From Candidula unifasciata (taxonomy: Eukaryota; Mollusca; Gastropoda; Stylommatophora; Geomitridae): a stretch of DNA of 64,000 nt. The translations under genes and the position numbers were made by a program. Location of the stretch: assembly GCA_905116865.2 (NCBI GenBank), contig CAJHNH020008564.1, forward strand, positions 124,001 through 188,000, read 5' to 3'. Below are positions 44,381 to 56,860 of the stretch, one piece after another (position 1 is the first letter of the stretch; each line of letters begins with the position of its first letter). The notes below the pieces were generated by a model. It was not told the origin of the DNA. It did not search any database and saw only the letters and a list, made by a program, of their open reading frames with translations.

Positions 44381-44478
44381 GGCAGGATGAAAACATTCAA
44401 TTTGCTATGACTGCCAGTTTTATAACTAGACAACAAAACCAAACTTCGGTGCACAATGGATCAGGAGGAATTCGTTGA
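44361..44478 (+). promoter_or_regulatory. Three upstream AUGs/uORFs before the STK11 start
   Basis: uORF1 is 44361-44390 (9 codons plus stop). uORF2 is 44387-44410 and overlaps uORF1's stop in an ATGA arrangement. A third AUG at 44407 opens a frame that runs through the main start out of frame and stops at 44478. They matter only if transcription starts upstream of them. Confidence 0.5.
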
Positions 44479-44787
44479 CAGCTCTATCCTTTGTCAGGAT
44501 GATCTAGATGCACCTATGATTGCCCCCGAGAATATTTTCGATCTCCTAGATGATGACGGGGACTTGTTTATTCGCCGGGTAGAGTCTGATCAGATTGTTT
44601 ACCAACCACAGTGCCATAAAGTGAAGATTATTGGTGGGAAGTATTTGATGGGCAGTGTTTTAGGGGAGGGATCCTATGGCAAAGTGAAGGAACTTCTAGA
44701 CATTGAAACGCTGTGTCGTAGAGCGGTGAAAATTTTGAAGAAAAGAAAATTGAGGCGGATCCCAAACGGAGAGCAGAATGTTCAGCG
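44456..44787 (+). CDS. STK11: STK11 exon 1
   Basis: Starts at ATG 44456 in a strong context (A at -3, G at +4). Encodes residues 1-110 plus two bases of Arg111: acidic leader, VIYQP-like [26 protein letters not shown] and [17 protein letters not shown]. Ends at donor CG|GTTAGT. The basic PRRKR nuclear-localisation stretch of the human protein is replaced by PQCHKVK. Confidence 0.95.
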
Positions 44788-45301
44788 GTTAGTTTATTTG
44801 GCTGTTAATTCAAATATTTGAAATATTGGTTGTTGATTTTCCCCTCTCTAAACGAGTAGTTTTTAACGTTGGGGCATGTTCCTAGATATATGGCTAAACC
44901 CCTACACACCTCACCCACCCAACTTTTGGCTATCCTCAGAATAACGGTCCCAAATTATTGAGGCTGGAAATATAATATACCCTAACAGGGCCTCAGTCAT
45001 ATTTAAATTGCAGACCTCTTTCCGGCAACTATACTGCCACCACCAGCTGATAATTTAGTGTTAAAATATCAGTGTGATGGTTGACACTTTTGTCTTGAAT
45101 TTTATTATTTATTTTTTGTCTGATATTGGACAAGCCACGACGGACATCACTAGACAGCAAGCTGGCAGCCCCGTTTTCTTTTTTCCTGTTTAAAAAAAAA
45201 AAAAAACTTAAATTGCCATTTATAATTAAACTGAAAAATCAATGTTAATATAACAGATTACTACAAGTTCAAATGTACTCAAATTCAAAATTGTTTGATG
45301 A

Positions 45302-45351
<50 letters not shown>

Positions 45352-48300
45352 AGCCAGGTTAAAAACACTGCTCTGAAATTTAAAAGGCCGAGTTTTATTC
45401 AAATCTAATGTCGGCCTCTATAGTGAAAGCAGTTTCACCATCCTGGCATATCAGTGAACAAGGTTAGCTGCTGGCATTCTGGTAGCAGACATTGATGACA
45501 ATGGTATCAGTGTATACCATTCAATGGAGTGGCAAACTACAGAACATATAATTGCCCAATCAAACCACAAACAACCCAAACATTATGGGTTTAGTTTGTG
45601 ACTTCCTAAAGAGGACATGCAACTAACTGAAGTCTTGATTGTTGTCCATGTCCTTAGATTGGTTGGTGTCTGTCGGAGTGACATTAGTGTGGAGAGTTAA
45701 CCTGAGTTTAGTTGATTTAAGAACCGACATCACAGCACATGGGGCATTCCCATAAGCTTTCTGCTCCCATCTTTAGCAGCCAGCACAGAGTTCCAATACC
45801 AACGGTACCAGTAGTATTCTGATTATACATCTGTCTTGCTTTTTCCCCCTAAGTGTTGAGTATTGGCCAGATCCTCTCATCACTCCTCTCTGCATCACTC
45901 TCACCAGACTGGTGATACATTTGATCCTCCAAATTGTACATGTTCTCCTACACGGCCCTAACCACATCTGCCTTATGCATCAGTATGTCACCTAGTTGGC
46001 ATAAATATGCACTAGCCAATCTGTCCGCCTGTTTATTTCCCTAGTGTAGAGACTTAGGACCAACATACTGACTACGGTGCATATGCGTTGCAAAGCTCTT
46101 TCATATTTCGAGCGCAGAAACTGACAGATTGGCCAAGACTAGTATCTTCTTCTGAGCATTTACAAGCTGTAAACTCTGTGGAAAGTTCTGGTTGTTCAGC
46201 CATTCCTGGACATTGGTTCTATTCCAGGACTTGAGTTTTGCATGCATATCTGTGTCACAGATCTAGTTTTGTTTTTTAGCAGACTGTTGGTTCCTTTCCT
46301 CTCAGGCAGATGCATTCCCACTTTGAAGGAAATATCCCTGATTAGTTGCTTGCTTCAACATGCTTGTTTCAAAGCTTCTTCTTAGTTCTTCACATTTATG
46401 AGCTGTAAACTTGAGCATAGTCTTGGTTGTTTATCCATATCTGGATTTTTGTCTTCATTTCATGACTCATTCATTTGTTGTCTGAACATCCTCAGAAAGC
46501 AACAGGATGGCCAAGACTGGTTTAGGACATTACATTTGTAGAGAGGATCTATAGTTTTTAATTCATCACAGCACATATGGAATTGCGAGTATTAGCCCCC
46601 CCCCCCCCCCCCCCCCAACCCCGTACAGTGGCTGTGGGGAAAAAAGGATGATTTAATGATCAGTGGGAAACAGGGATGACGAGGTGCTAAATCCTGATAC
46701 CATATCACCAAGAATCTGGCTCGCAGATGCCTACGAAGTGGCCTGTGGATCATTGCCAATTGTATTGTATCTTATCTACACTGGGTTTGGGCCTCTCACC
46801 TGTGACGATCCTCATATTTGAACTTTTGGCCGCTTGGTCATCATCATCATCATCAACACATGCCCTGCCAAACTGGCGTAAGGCATTCATGCATCTCCAC
46901 AGATCTCAGTCACTTGTCCTTTGGATCAGTTCCCTCCATTCTACAGTCACATGCCGTCCGTCATCATCTGTCTCGGGCTCCTTCTTCTAACATGATTTTC
47001 CTAGTCGTCACAGTATTCTTTAGAGTCTACCCCCTCATCACAAAATCAAAGAATAATGCTTGTATTTTCTTTAAACCTGTATATATTGATTTGCTTTCTT
47101 TTTCTTCTTTCAAGCAATCCTTGTTAGTTACTCTTGCAGCCCAAGGGATTCTTAACATTCATATGAAAAACCACATCTCCATCGCCTCCAAGTTCTTTAT
47201 AATTTGTGCATTCTCATTCCATGATTCACTACAATACAGCAGTATAGGTTCTACATAACATTTTAGTACTCTCTTTCGGACTTCCAAAGAGAGGAACCAG
47301 TTGCAAAAGATGTTTTTCATTCTGTGAAATGCAGCCTTAGCCTGGCCTATTCTTCTCTTAATTTCTTACACACTTCTTTCATCTGATGTTATGATCATAC
47401 CCAGATATTTGAATTTATTAAACTTAAATAGGCCTGCTCTGGAGCTTTGCATGTGGTATCCTGGAAATCTACATTAGTTTGGCTTCACAAAGAGAAGATC
47501 GCTTATGATCTCTGCTGCCCGGAAGTAGGATCTAATCCTTTTTTCTGCATTTACCCTTTAAAGGGCAGTTCTGACATTGTCTTGTGCTTTACAGCTAGGG
47601 CTGTAATATCAGTGCCTCTCATCCCAACACTTCTCATTGCTGCAAACTCCTAATTAGTTGCCTTTTACAATATACACTTGTTTGAAAGAGGGGTTTGGGG
47701 AGGGGGGTGGGGTGGTCTATTCAAAGGGGTGAGATTTTTTTTGGAGGGGGTGAGGAGATTTATTCCCACTCCTCCCTCAACAGTGGACCCTAAAACTATA
47801 ACCTGATACCCAGTGAGAGTCCCTGAACCCTTTCATCTTGGAAAGCCACAAAACTGACACTTTTGGCTGGTACAATTTCCCCTGAAAGTCACTTTCCTGA
47901 CTCACTGCAGAGACATTTTTATGAGATGTCTCGCTAACAGAATTCATTGCGTCTATATCTGCGAAAATGTTCAGCGTAACAGAGATGACAAAATTTACTT
48001 TAAAATTGTACTTAGTGGGTTTCCTTACAAAAAACAACAACAATAAAGCTATTATTTGAAGAAATTCTTGCGCAGTATTTTTCTTATTGGTTACTGGATG
48101 ACCGGATCACAGGGTCATGTAAGTTCCGAACAAGGAGTGGCTAGCCAAGTGGTTAGAACAATGGGCAGTCATACTGGAGTCACAGGTTCAAGTCCTTGGA
48201 AAGGTGATGGAACTTTCTTCTTGTGGGAGACAAAAATAAGTATCCTAATCTGCAAAGACCGTGGCAACTGCACTAGTCACACATCCCTGTTTTTCATGCT

Positions 48301-51300
48301 CGAGACCACGCCCCATCCCCTATTTGACCTACACCGCACACAAAACATTGTGCTATAAATAGTAAAGACAGTTTAAAAAACTGGGAACTGAATAAGTAAG
48401 TAAAGTAAAGGTCCCTTTTTCACTCCTTTAGGCGTATTGGAAATAGAGGGCTAGACCTATATTTTTATAGACCAATAGGCGCTAGGTGGATGATGTAGTC
48501 AGCATCACGCCTACCGCCTTTACTTCCCAGGACTGCAAATCGTACCCATTCAAGGCGGGGTCGACCTAGGAGTCGTCATTTTAAAAAAAAAAAGTCAGCA
48601 GACGGGCATTTAGCCGCATACGCCATGGCCGAGAGTTTACGGAAAATATACTACAAATCTTACTTAGTTTATTTTAAAGGGGGAAAAATGTCTTCCACTG
48701 CCCCATGACCCCACTTTCATCTTTCTGTTCTTACTGTAAACTAAGAGGATGTTGTTTGTTTCATTCACCTTATCCATTTTTTATTTGAGTGTCTTTCATT
48801 AAAGTTTTTCTTATTTTCCTCAGAGAAATCAAGTTACTGAAAAGATTGCGCCATCGTAACGTGATTCATTTAATTGATGTTTTATTTAATGAAGAAAAAC
48901 AGAAAATGTAAGTATAATTTTTTATATTTCAGTGTTTTAAAAATAATAACCCTTAAAAAATTCTTGTTTTCTTTTTTTCATTCTCCCTGTTGGTGGTTTT
49001 CAGATGAGAAAGTCATAGGGAAGTCTATGGTGTGATGTGTATATTCCAGTAATATGGACAGCTCGGCTTCCATTAGAATGCCACCCGGCCTAACGTGGGA
49101 TCTGTCTGCTGTATGTAGAGAGTATGTCTGTAGCACATATTTAGTTTTCTGTGGTTCGTAACCATATGGACAATCTTGAATTTATTCTACACATGGCTGC
49201 AGAGTCTTTAGGCATTCTTAATCCTGGAGGGATCCAAATTCAACACAGCCTTATTTATTTTTAGTTAATTTTATTTATTTACTTGCTCATTTATTTAACT
49301 TATTCATATTTCTCAACCTCTTTTTACATACACCTTCTTGCTTACTTAATTTTGTATTATAGCCTTTCATATTCATATTTTTCTCCCTGTTTCATACTTC
49401 TTGGTTTCATATTAACCTTGGCTTTTTATTAGCTCCTTTGTCTTGTCCGTTGAGTTTTTCCAGTCACAGTTTGTGCTGTATTTAGTATTCCGTTGATAAA
49501 TTCTTTGGTCAAAATGTTTGGTTGAGTTGGTCTGCATCTTTGCCATTCTTTTCGTTGAGCTTTCTAGTCAATTTTTGTGTTATATTCAGCATTTATTGCA
49601 GTCTGTTGCGTCCAGTATGGTTCTAAATACAGGGTTATTAAAAATGATTGACACACTTTCATTCATATATATTTCCTTGAATATATGTTACATATTAATA
49701 ATATACCTGCAAGAAAGAGGGGAAGATCACTACCTTTAGATCGCAGTTGTCAAACATGTAATGAATATTCAAGAATTTATACACGAAGTAAAGTGTATCT
49801 GTCATTTTGAATAACCCTGTATAGTGGTCTGTTTCTTTCAGGTGAGGAGGTTTATTGAGTCTTCAGGATTGCGTCCTGGCTGTAGATGTTTTCAAAGAAG
49901 CAACAACATGTTGTCTGTGATTACAGTACTAACTAGTAATCTCAGATGATTGGCATACCAACTTGGACAATAGGGTACACCCGGGCAGTTTTTGATTAGC
50001 TGTTACAAATGCTCTAATTATAACTTCTTAGTTTCCCCATGTGGGTTCCGAGGCCCTGTTATAGGGAAAACAAGAACAGACCCACTGCCTCCCCAAAAGC
50101 ATGTAGTAAGAGTCGACTGATTGGGAGCTTCCTTCAGAGTCGGAGTGCATCTGTGGGAGAGGCAATGAACCAACAGTCTGCCTACAAATAAGTCATCTCA
50201 ATAAAACGGATGCACATACAGCACTCAGGTTCTGGAATAGGACTACAGTCCAGAAGTGGACAAACAACCAGAACCTTGCACCAGAGTTTACAGCTGGTGA
50301 ACGTGAAGAAGGAAAAGAAGATAACTTCTTAGGAGGTTGAAAACAGTATCTGGGATTTTCCATGTTGTAACGACATGTAGTATTTGACTTCTTGAGTCAC
50401 AGGATTGTTAAACTTTCAGGTAGCAGCCTGTAAGGTTTAAAAAAAAATTGTCACTGTCTCGCTGATAAACTCAAACTTGACTTTTATTGCAGCAGTTAAC
50501 AGACTCAGGATATGGATCAGAGGAACCTTACACATCTGCAGTTGAACCAGACTGGATATTTCAGGATTACGGAGTGTGTTCATAACACCAAGTCCACAAA
50601 CACTGACTTCTGATTACTGATTTAAGAATTGACATCATAACACACAGGGCATACCCTTTTGTCTTCCGTCTCCTGCAGCCAATGGCGTAAGATGGATGCT
50701 GACTGTACCCGTATCACACTGATTATACACACCTCGTTCTCTTAGATGTGCCTCCTTGCCAGATCCACACTTGATTCCTCGTTCACACATTCTTGCACAC
50801 TTATTTCATCCATTCTTGTGTCTTCTGTCAACATTGTTTCATGTATGGTCTTCAGGGAGATACCCTTGTCCAAGTGTTCTTGCACACGTTTTCGCTTTTG
50901 TAGCCAGGAAATCCACTCTTTCATTCCCTCGCACTTCTGCATATCCCGGTCAGTATATTCACGTGATCCTCTGCAGTGTTGGCGTACTGATGCTTGGTAT
51001 CCACTCATACCACATTAGTCCGTGACACTGACTTCACTTTAAGCCACTATTAACACAGAAACTGTCAACAAATTCAAGAGCCCCAGTTCTGATGGTGCCA
51101 ATAAACAGTCTGTTAACATGAAGTGAATTACACAGCACTGTGTCTTCAGATTTGTGGCTCAGTGTCTGATTTCTTTAAGCATTGTCTAAAGTTTGCTTTT
51201 CTTACTTAGCCTTTGACTGTCCCTATTGTACCAGGCAGTTCTTCTGAGAATGGAATAATTGATTCCCGTAAGATGAAATCGGAAAATGGGTTTTGAGATA

Positions 51301-54300
51301 TGCTCTTTCCGAGATATGAATCAGTCAGGAATTAATTAAGTTCCCTAGTTAAGATACCGTTGTATATTAAGGGAGTAATTGATAAATCTAAGCGGAGTGA
51401 AGCATTAAATGGAATACTATATATTCCTAAAAGATTAATACAAATTGTATAGGATGGCTTATACTGTGACCATGTCTGAATTCTAACACTAAATCTGTGG
51501 GCATATGAAGACATCAGAATGGCTTTAAAAAGCCATTTTGTTTGCAAGACACACAAACCCCCCTCTCCCCCCCCCTCCCCCCAGAAAATGTGTAGTAATT
51601 ATAGATACATTTATATCTTGGCCTCTTAAATGCTGTGCAGGTGCAAACACAACCTGTGGCATTAACTATGCTTCTCAGGAACGTGGCACCGCAGCCATGC
51701 CAAGTAAGCGCCATTTACAGGATTGAACTGCTGACGGAAATGCCTGGTAGGCAGCTTCTTGGGTTAAAAAAATATGACTTAATTTTGTTCATGCTAAGTT
51801 GCATGAATGGAGATATTTGATGCTGTTTGTGAGATTATCCGACGTTGTGTTTCAGGTACATGGTGATGGAATACTGTGCCAGCGAGCTCCAAGAAATGCT
51901 CGAAAGTGTCCCTGAGAAGAGATTCCCTATATGGCAGGCTCATGGGTAAGCACTAAGCTTTCCTAGATTGTGGAAAGTCTATTCCTAATCCTTTTTTTTT
52001 ATTCTTAGCGTTCACCCACATCTGTACTTCAGTCTTGTTTTAGAACTAGTGTTTTGCATGTATATCTGTTTTACAGATCTGGTCTATTTTTGTGCAGACT
52101 GTTGGTTATTTGTATCTCAGTACCATTCTGCTCAGACTGTAAGTATCCTTTTGTGCCTACGCACTGTTCACTTGCTCCCAAAAGACCCTTACAGCATCTA
52201 ACTAGTCATACATCATTTCACCAGCAAGCGGTGCAGAACCAGTCAGTATTTATGTCTGTTCATTTCCCAACACCTCCGTGTGGGTTCTGGGGCCCCATTG
52301 TGGGGAAAACAAGAATAGACCCACTGCCTCCCCAAAAGCATGTCGTGAGAGTCGACTAATTGGGGAGTTTCTTTTGAAGTCGGAGTGCATCTGCCGGAGA
52401 GGCAAGGAACCAACAGTCTGTATTCAAGAGAATGAGATCTGTAAAACTGATGCACACACAACACTCAGGTTCTGGAGCAGGACTGCAGTTCAGTAGTGGA
52501 CGACTCCTTCGAAGTCGGAGTACAGCTGCCCATGAGGCAGGGAACAGGAAAACAGTTGTACACGCAAAAATCAGGTCCAGGTGAAAGCCAAAAGTCCAAG
52601 TGGGCGATTAACATGGACCTTCCGCTGGAATTCACAGCCGGTGAACGATTAAAAAAAAAAAAGTAGTGGATGAGCAACAAGAACTTTCTGCCAGATTGTA
52701 CAGCTGGTGATTTCCCAACTCACCGGCACAACCTACAGAAAATATCCAAAGAACACCAACCACCCAGGACTTCCGAAACAATGTCTTACCTGTCTTTGCG
52801 TTTCTCAGCACACTGTGTAAGTCAGTTACAGTCAACCTTTTATACTACAAGTATAATTATCTCCGCATATTTTTCTTCTTATTCTCCGTGTTGTGTGGCA
52901 TTGGTTACGTGCCTGTCCTCAGTCTTCTGTCTCATATATTGTAGGTCATTTCTGATACAGATTTTCTACAGAGCCATGTTCCAAACTGACCAACATTCTC
53001 TCTAACATTTTAGCAACTTGTATTTGATTTTTTTTTTTTTTAACAGCACCTCTGTCTCTAGAAGTTCACTTATATCATGTGCCCATCTTCGTGTTGGTCG
53101 GCCCCTCCTTCCTGGTACCATGCTTTCTCCTATAATTTTTTCCAATCCGTCATGGCATAATACACAATTTCTAAAACAACCAGCTTCAAAATAACATAGC
53201 CACAGTTTTATTAATAACTTTCTTGAACCTTTTTGCACTGGGAACACTAAAAACAAGCCATGACCTCATTAGAATTTTAGAAAAAAAAATGTAAAAAAAA
53301 AAAAAAACAAGAAAAAACAAGTTTACACAGATCACTGAAAACTTCATTAAAATTATATTTATCCACATTTAAATTAAAAAAAAATTATCTGGAAATATAT
53401 CTTCTTCTTCGCGTTCACCAGCTGTACACTGTGGCAGAAAGTTCTGATTGCTCGTCCACTACTGAACTGCAGTCCTGCTCCAGAAATTGAGTGTTGCATG
53501 TGCATCAGTTTTACAGATCTCATTCTCTGAATACAGACTGTTGGTTCCTTGCCTCTCCGGCAGATGCACTCCGACTTCGAAGGAAGCTCCCCAATTAGTC
53601 GACTCTTACGACATGCTTTTTGGGGAGGCAGTGGGTCTATTCTTGTTTTCCCCACAATGGGGCCCCGGGAACCCACATGGGAGTGGAAATATATAAAGGT
53701 TTATGAAAGGGGTAATCTATCAAAGCAGTCGGGGTGAAGCTTTAAATGGAATACATCTCCCGCAACCCAGAAACAAGAAAACATGAATCATCTGACTCGT
53801 GCCTTGACCTCTGTTACCGAGCCTTATGGGAAACTCTGATGTCAACTTGTCTTTGATTCAAAAACAAAATGCTGTTGTTAGTAAATGTATTCATATCCTG
53901 CCCTCCTAAACATTTGCGCAGGTGTGAAAACAGCCAATAATATTAACTATGCTTCTCATAAACAAGCCACTGTAGACAAGTAGGTAGATAGTTGTACCCC
54001 ACCAGGACATCACACAAGCGATAAACACCTGGTGACACAAAGTTCCACCATGCGGATGTGGATAACCCGTGGAGAGGTCCCAGAAACTTCTTTCGTATCC
54101 TGACCTCCTAAACATTTGCGTAGGCTTGCAAACAGCCAATAATATTAACTATGCTTCTCGTAAACAGGCCACTGTAGACAAGTTAGGAAAAGTGACATTT
54201 ATAGGTAACTGGACCCACCAGGAAGCATCAGCTTGGGGGGGGGGGGGGGGGGTAAAGATAGCATAACTCGATATCTGGTTACAGTCTCACTAGTTGCATC

Positions 54301-56619
54301 ATTCCGTGTCAGTCTGTTTTCATGTTTGCTTGCCTTTTTAGGTACTTCTGCCAGCTGATAGATGGCTTAGAGTATCTGCACAGCCATGGCATAGTCCACA
54401 AAGACATTAAGCCAGGGAATCTGTTGGTCACTAATGACGAGACACTAAAGATCACCGATCTGGGCGTTGCAGAGGTACATGATGAGTCTTCGCATATTGT
54501 TAATGTAACAGTGTTTAATTGTGGTTAAGTAATTTAAGGGTAAACACTAAATAAGAGGATTTTTACCTTCCTTTCAACTTTTTGCTTTCATTTTTATCTC
54601 ATTGTAAAACTTATAGCTTTATTTCTAGTTACATGTAACTTTTTAGCTTTGTTTCTAGATTCTTGGGTCTCCTGAATGCAGACAACATCAGTCTTTTGTC
54701 AGTAGATGCATTTTTGAAGTTCAGGCTTTTTTTTCATGACCCTTCTGCACTCCACTGCACAATCTTTTGTGTCTTGGTATTATTTTGGCCAGACACGGTA
54801 CTCTGCTTAATCCAGTGTGCAGAGCTACCATCCTTGGTTTGGGGTGAATTCCTTTGATGCTCAGAATCCACCACTATTCCCGCCTGGCAGTAGCCCACAG
54901 AAGCAGGCCCATAGTGGTGTACGTATTTAAGCATACTCATTAACCATAGTTTACATTGATTTCCATTTCTGGGCACCCACGCCATTCAGGCCAACATGTC
55001 CATCCTCGGTGGGGTAAGTTATCTAGTCTTCCTATCTGTGTCCTGGTTTGTGCAAACACTGCATGCAAGAAATCAGATGTTGTGGGAGTTTCCTTCTCCG
55101 CCTGTGATTATTCTGGGTGGGTTCCATAGATATGACCTTGATGGGGATCGGGACATGTCCAGGCTGTGATGGGCCGAGCATTAGTCACACCTGGGTGGGT
55201 TGGGGGGTCACAGTTCACCGAGGGTTTCTGTCTGGCTTCCCCCAGCCATAGCCTGGTATTTTACCTCTTCTGGCATCGAGGGTCCATATGGTTAGTGATG
55301 GAGACTCCTATGCTTAAACCGTGTCTGTTACAATAGGTAGCACCACATGTAGGAACAGTTGGCTTGATTTGCAGAGGCTGAGTTGCGGGCAGGCATGTCC
55401 CATTTTAAAAGTGGGATCTGTACATATCAATCTTTGCTGCCTGAAAAGTTAATTTTCAATAAAAATAATATGAATTATTTAGTCATTTGAGGGCAGAGAA
55501 CTGTTGGCTTTTTGCTTGCCTGTATGCTTAGTGGTCTAGGGGGTTTTGACCTCCTGGATGTTTACAAAATCTGTCAAAGTTTCAAAGTTCCTACTTCTTC
55601 TTCTTCTCTAGTTTCTTAGGATAGAGTTTCAGAGAACTATAAGAATGTGTTTCTTTTTAATGAAATTTTGAAAAGGGCAGTTTTTTTTTTAGATTCTTCC
55701 GGGTTAAAAGGGTTAACTTCTCAGACATTTCCTGATACCCACTTTAGTCTGTGATTCTGGGTCAGTTTTGAGAAACCCTTGCCTCACACAGGATTTGAGC
55801 ACTTGACTTCTGCAAGCACTCCTCCGCCTTTGCTGCCTTAACCCCCAGATTCCTTTTGGGCACCAGATATTCTTTGAGATGTCAAGGAAATGTTTTACTA
55901 GCTTATTTGTGTGCAGTTGATTGTTCTTTGCGGCTCGGAGAGATACACTTTGACTTCGAAGGAAGTCCCCAGTTACTCAACTCCCTTGTTGGAGAGGCAT
56001 TGGGTCTGCTCTTGTTTTCCCCACAATGGGGACCTGGAACCCACACAGGGAGGTGACTACATCTCATAAGGGCAAATTCAAGTATATATGCAGTCCTATC
56101 AGTTTACAGTTATTAATCATATTTATTGCGGATTCTTCTTATAGTCCATGATTGGTGTTGATAATCATTTCTGTCTGCACCCTTCTGTCCTGTGCGCTGT
56201 CAGTCTTGATGCTGCCAAACTGTCCAGTAGGATAGCACTAAAAAAAAAATTGTAATAATGATGAACTATCTTGTTTATAATTTTTGTTTATTTGCCTCTA
56301 TGTGAGTTGAAGACAAACTCCTTGTATGGGTTCTGGGGGCCCCATTTGAAAGAGGTGGGGGGGGGGGGGGGGGTAGAATAAACCCATGTCCCTTACCCCT
56401 GCCCCCCCCCCCACACACACACACACCTCTGTTCCCCCACTCCCAGCAAGCATGTCACAAAAGGCTAATAATTACTGTTTGCTGAAATTACATATTTGGG
56501 CCGGAACGTGGAATGCATTGCGGCTTTGCTGTAAACCACAATGCAATGTGGACACCACCCTTTTATAGTGATCGCAAAAGAAGAAGAAGATGAAGTTATT
56601 AACTCCCTTCTCTCTTTTT

Positions 56620-56680
<61 letters not shown>

Positions 56681-56819
56681 GTCTCTCTGCCTCTCTCTCT
56701 CTCTCACACACACACACACTCACCCACTCTGTCACACTTTCTTTCTCTCACTTTCTCTGTCTTTCACACACACACACACTCACCCACTCTCTCACACTTT
56801 CTTTCTCTCACTTTCTCTG

Positions 56820-56860
<41 letters not shown>

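Larger units (their letters stand above)
44856..45370. mobile_element. hAT-like element in STK11 intron 1, containing a MULE fragment
   Basis: Relative of 27646-28207: similar ends, a cacccaacttttt block, tgatggttgacac, a cgacggacatcact block and a gttaaaaacactg end. Broken at 44928 by a fragment of the 11380-type foldback element. Includes a 49-nt C-run (45303-45351). Confidence 0.65.

Noticed and set aside
46727..47258. Plus-strand ORFs of 87 and 146 codons
   Set aside because: They are the antisense of a LINE reverse-transcriptase fragment on the minus strand.
48138..48215. Functional tRNA gene
   Set aside because: A- and B-box sequences are good, but I could not close an acceptor stem and a SINE-like body follows. 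Treated as a SINE head.
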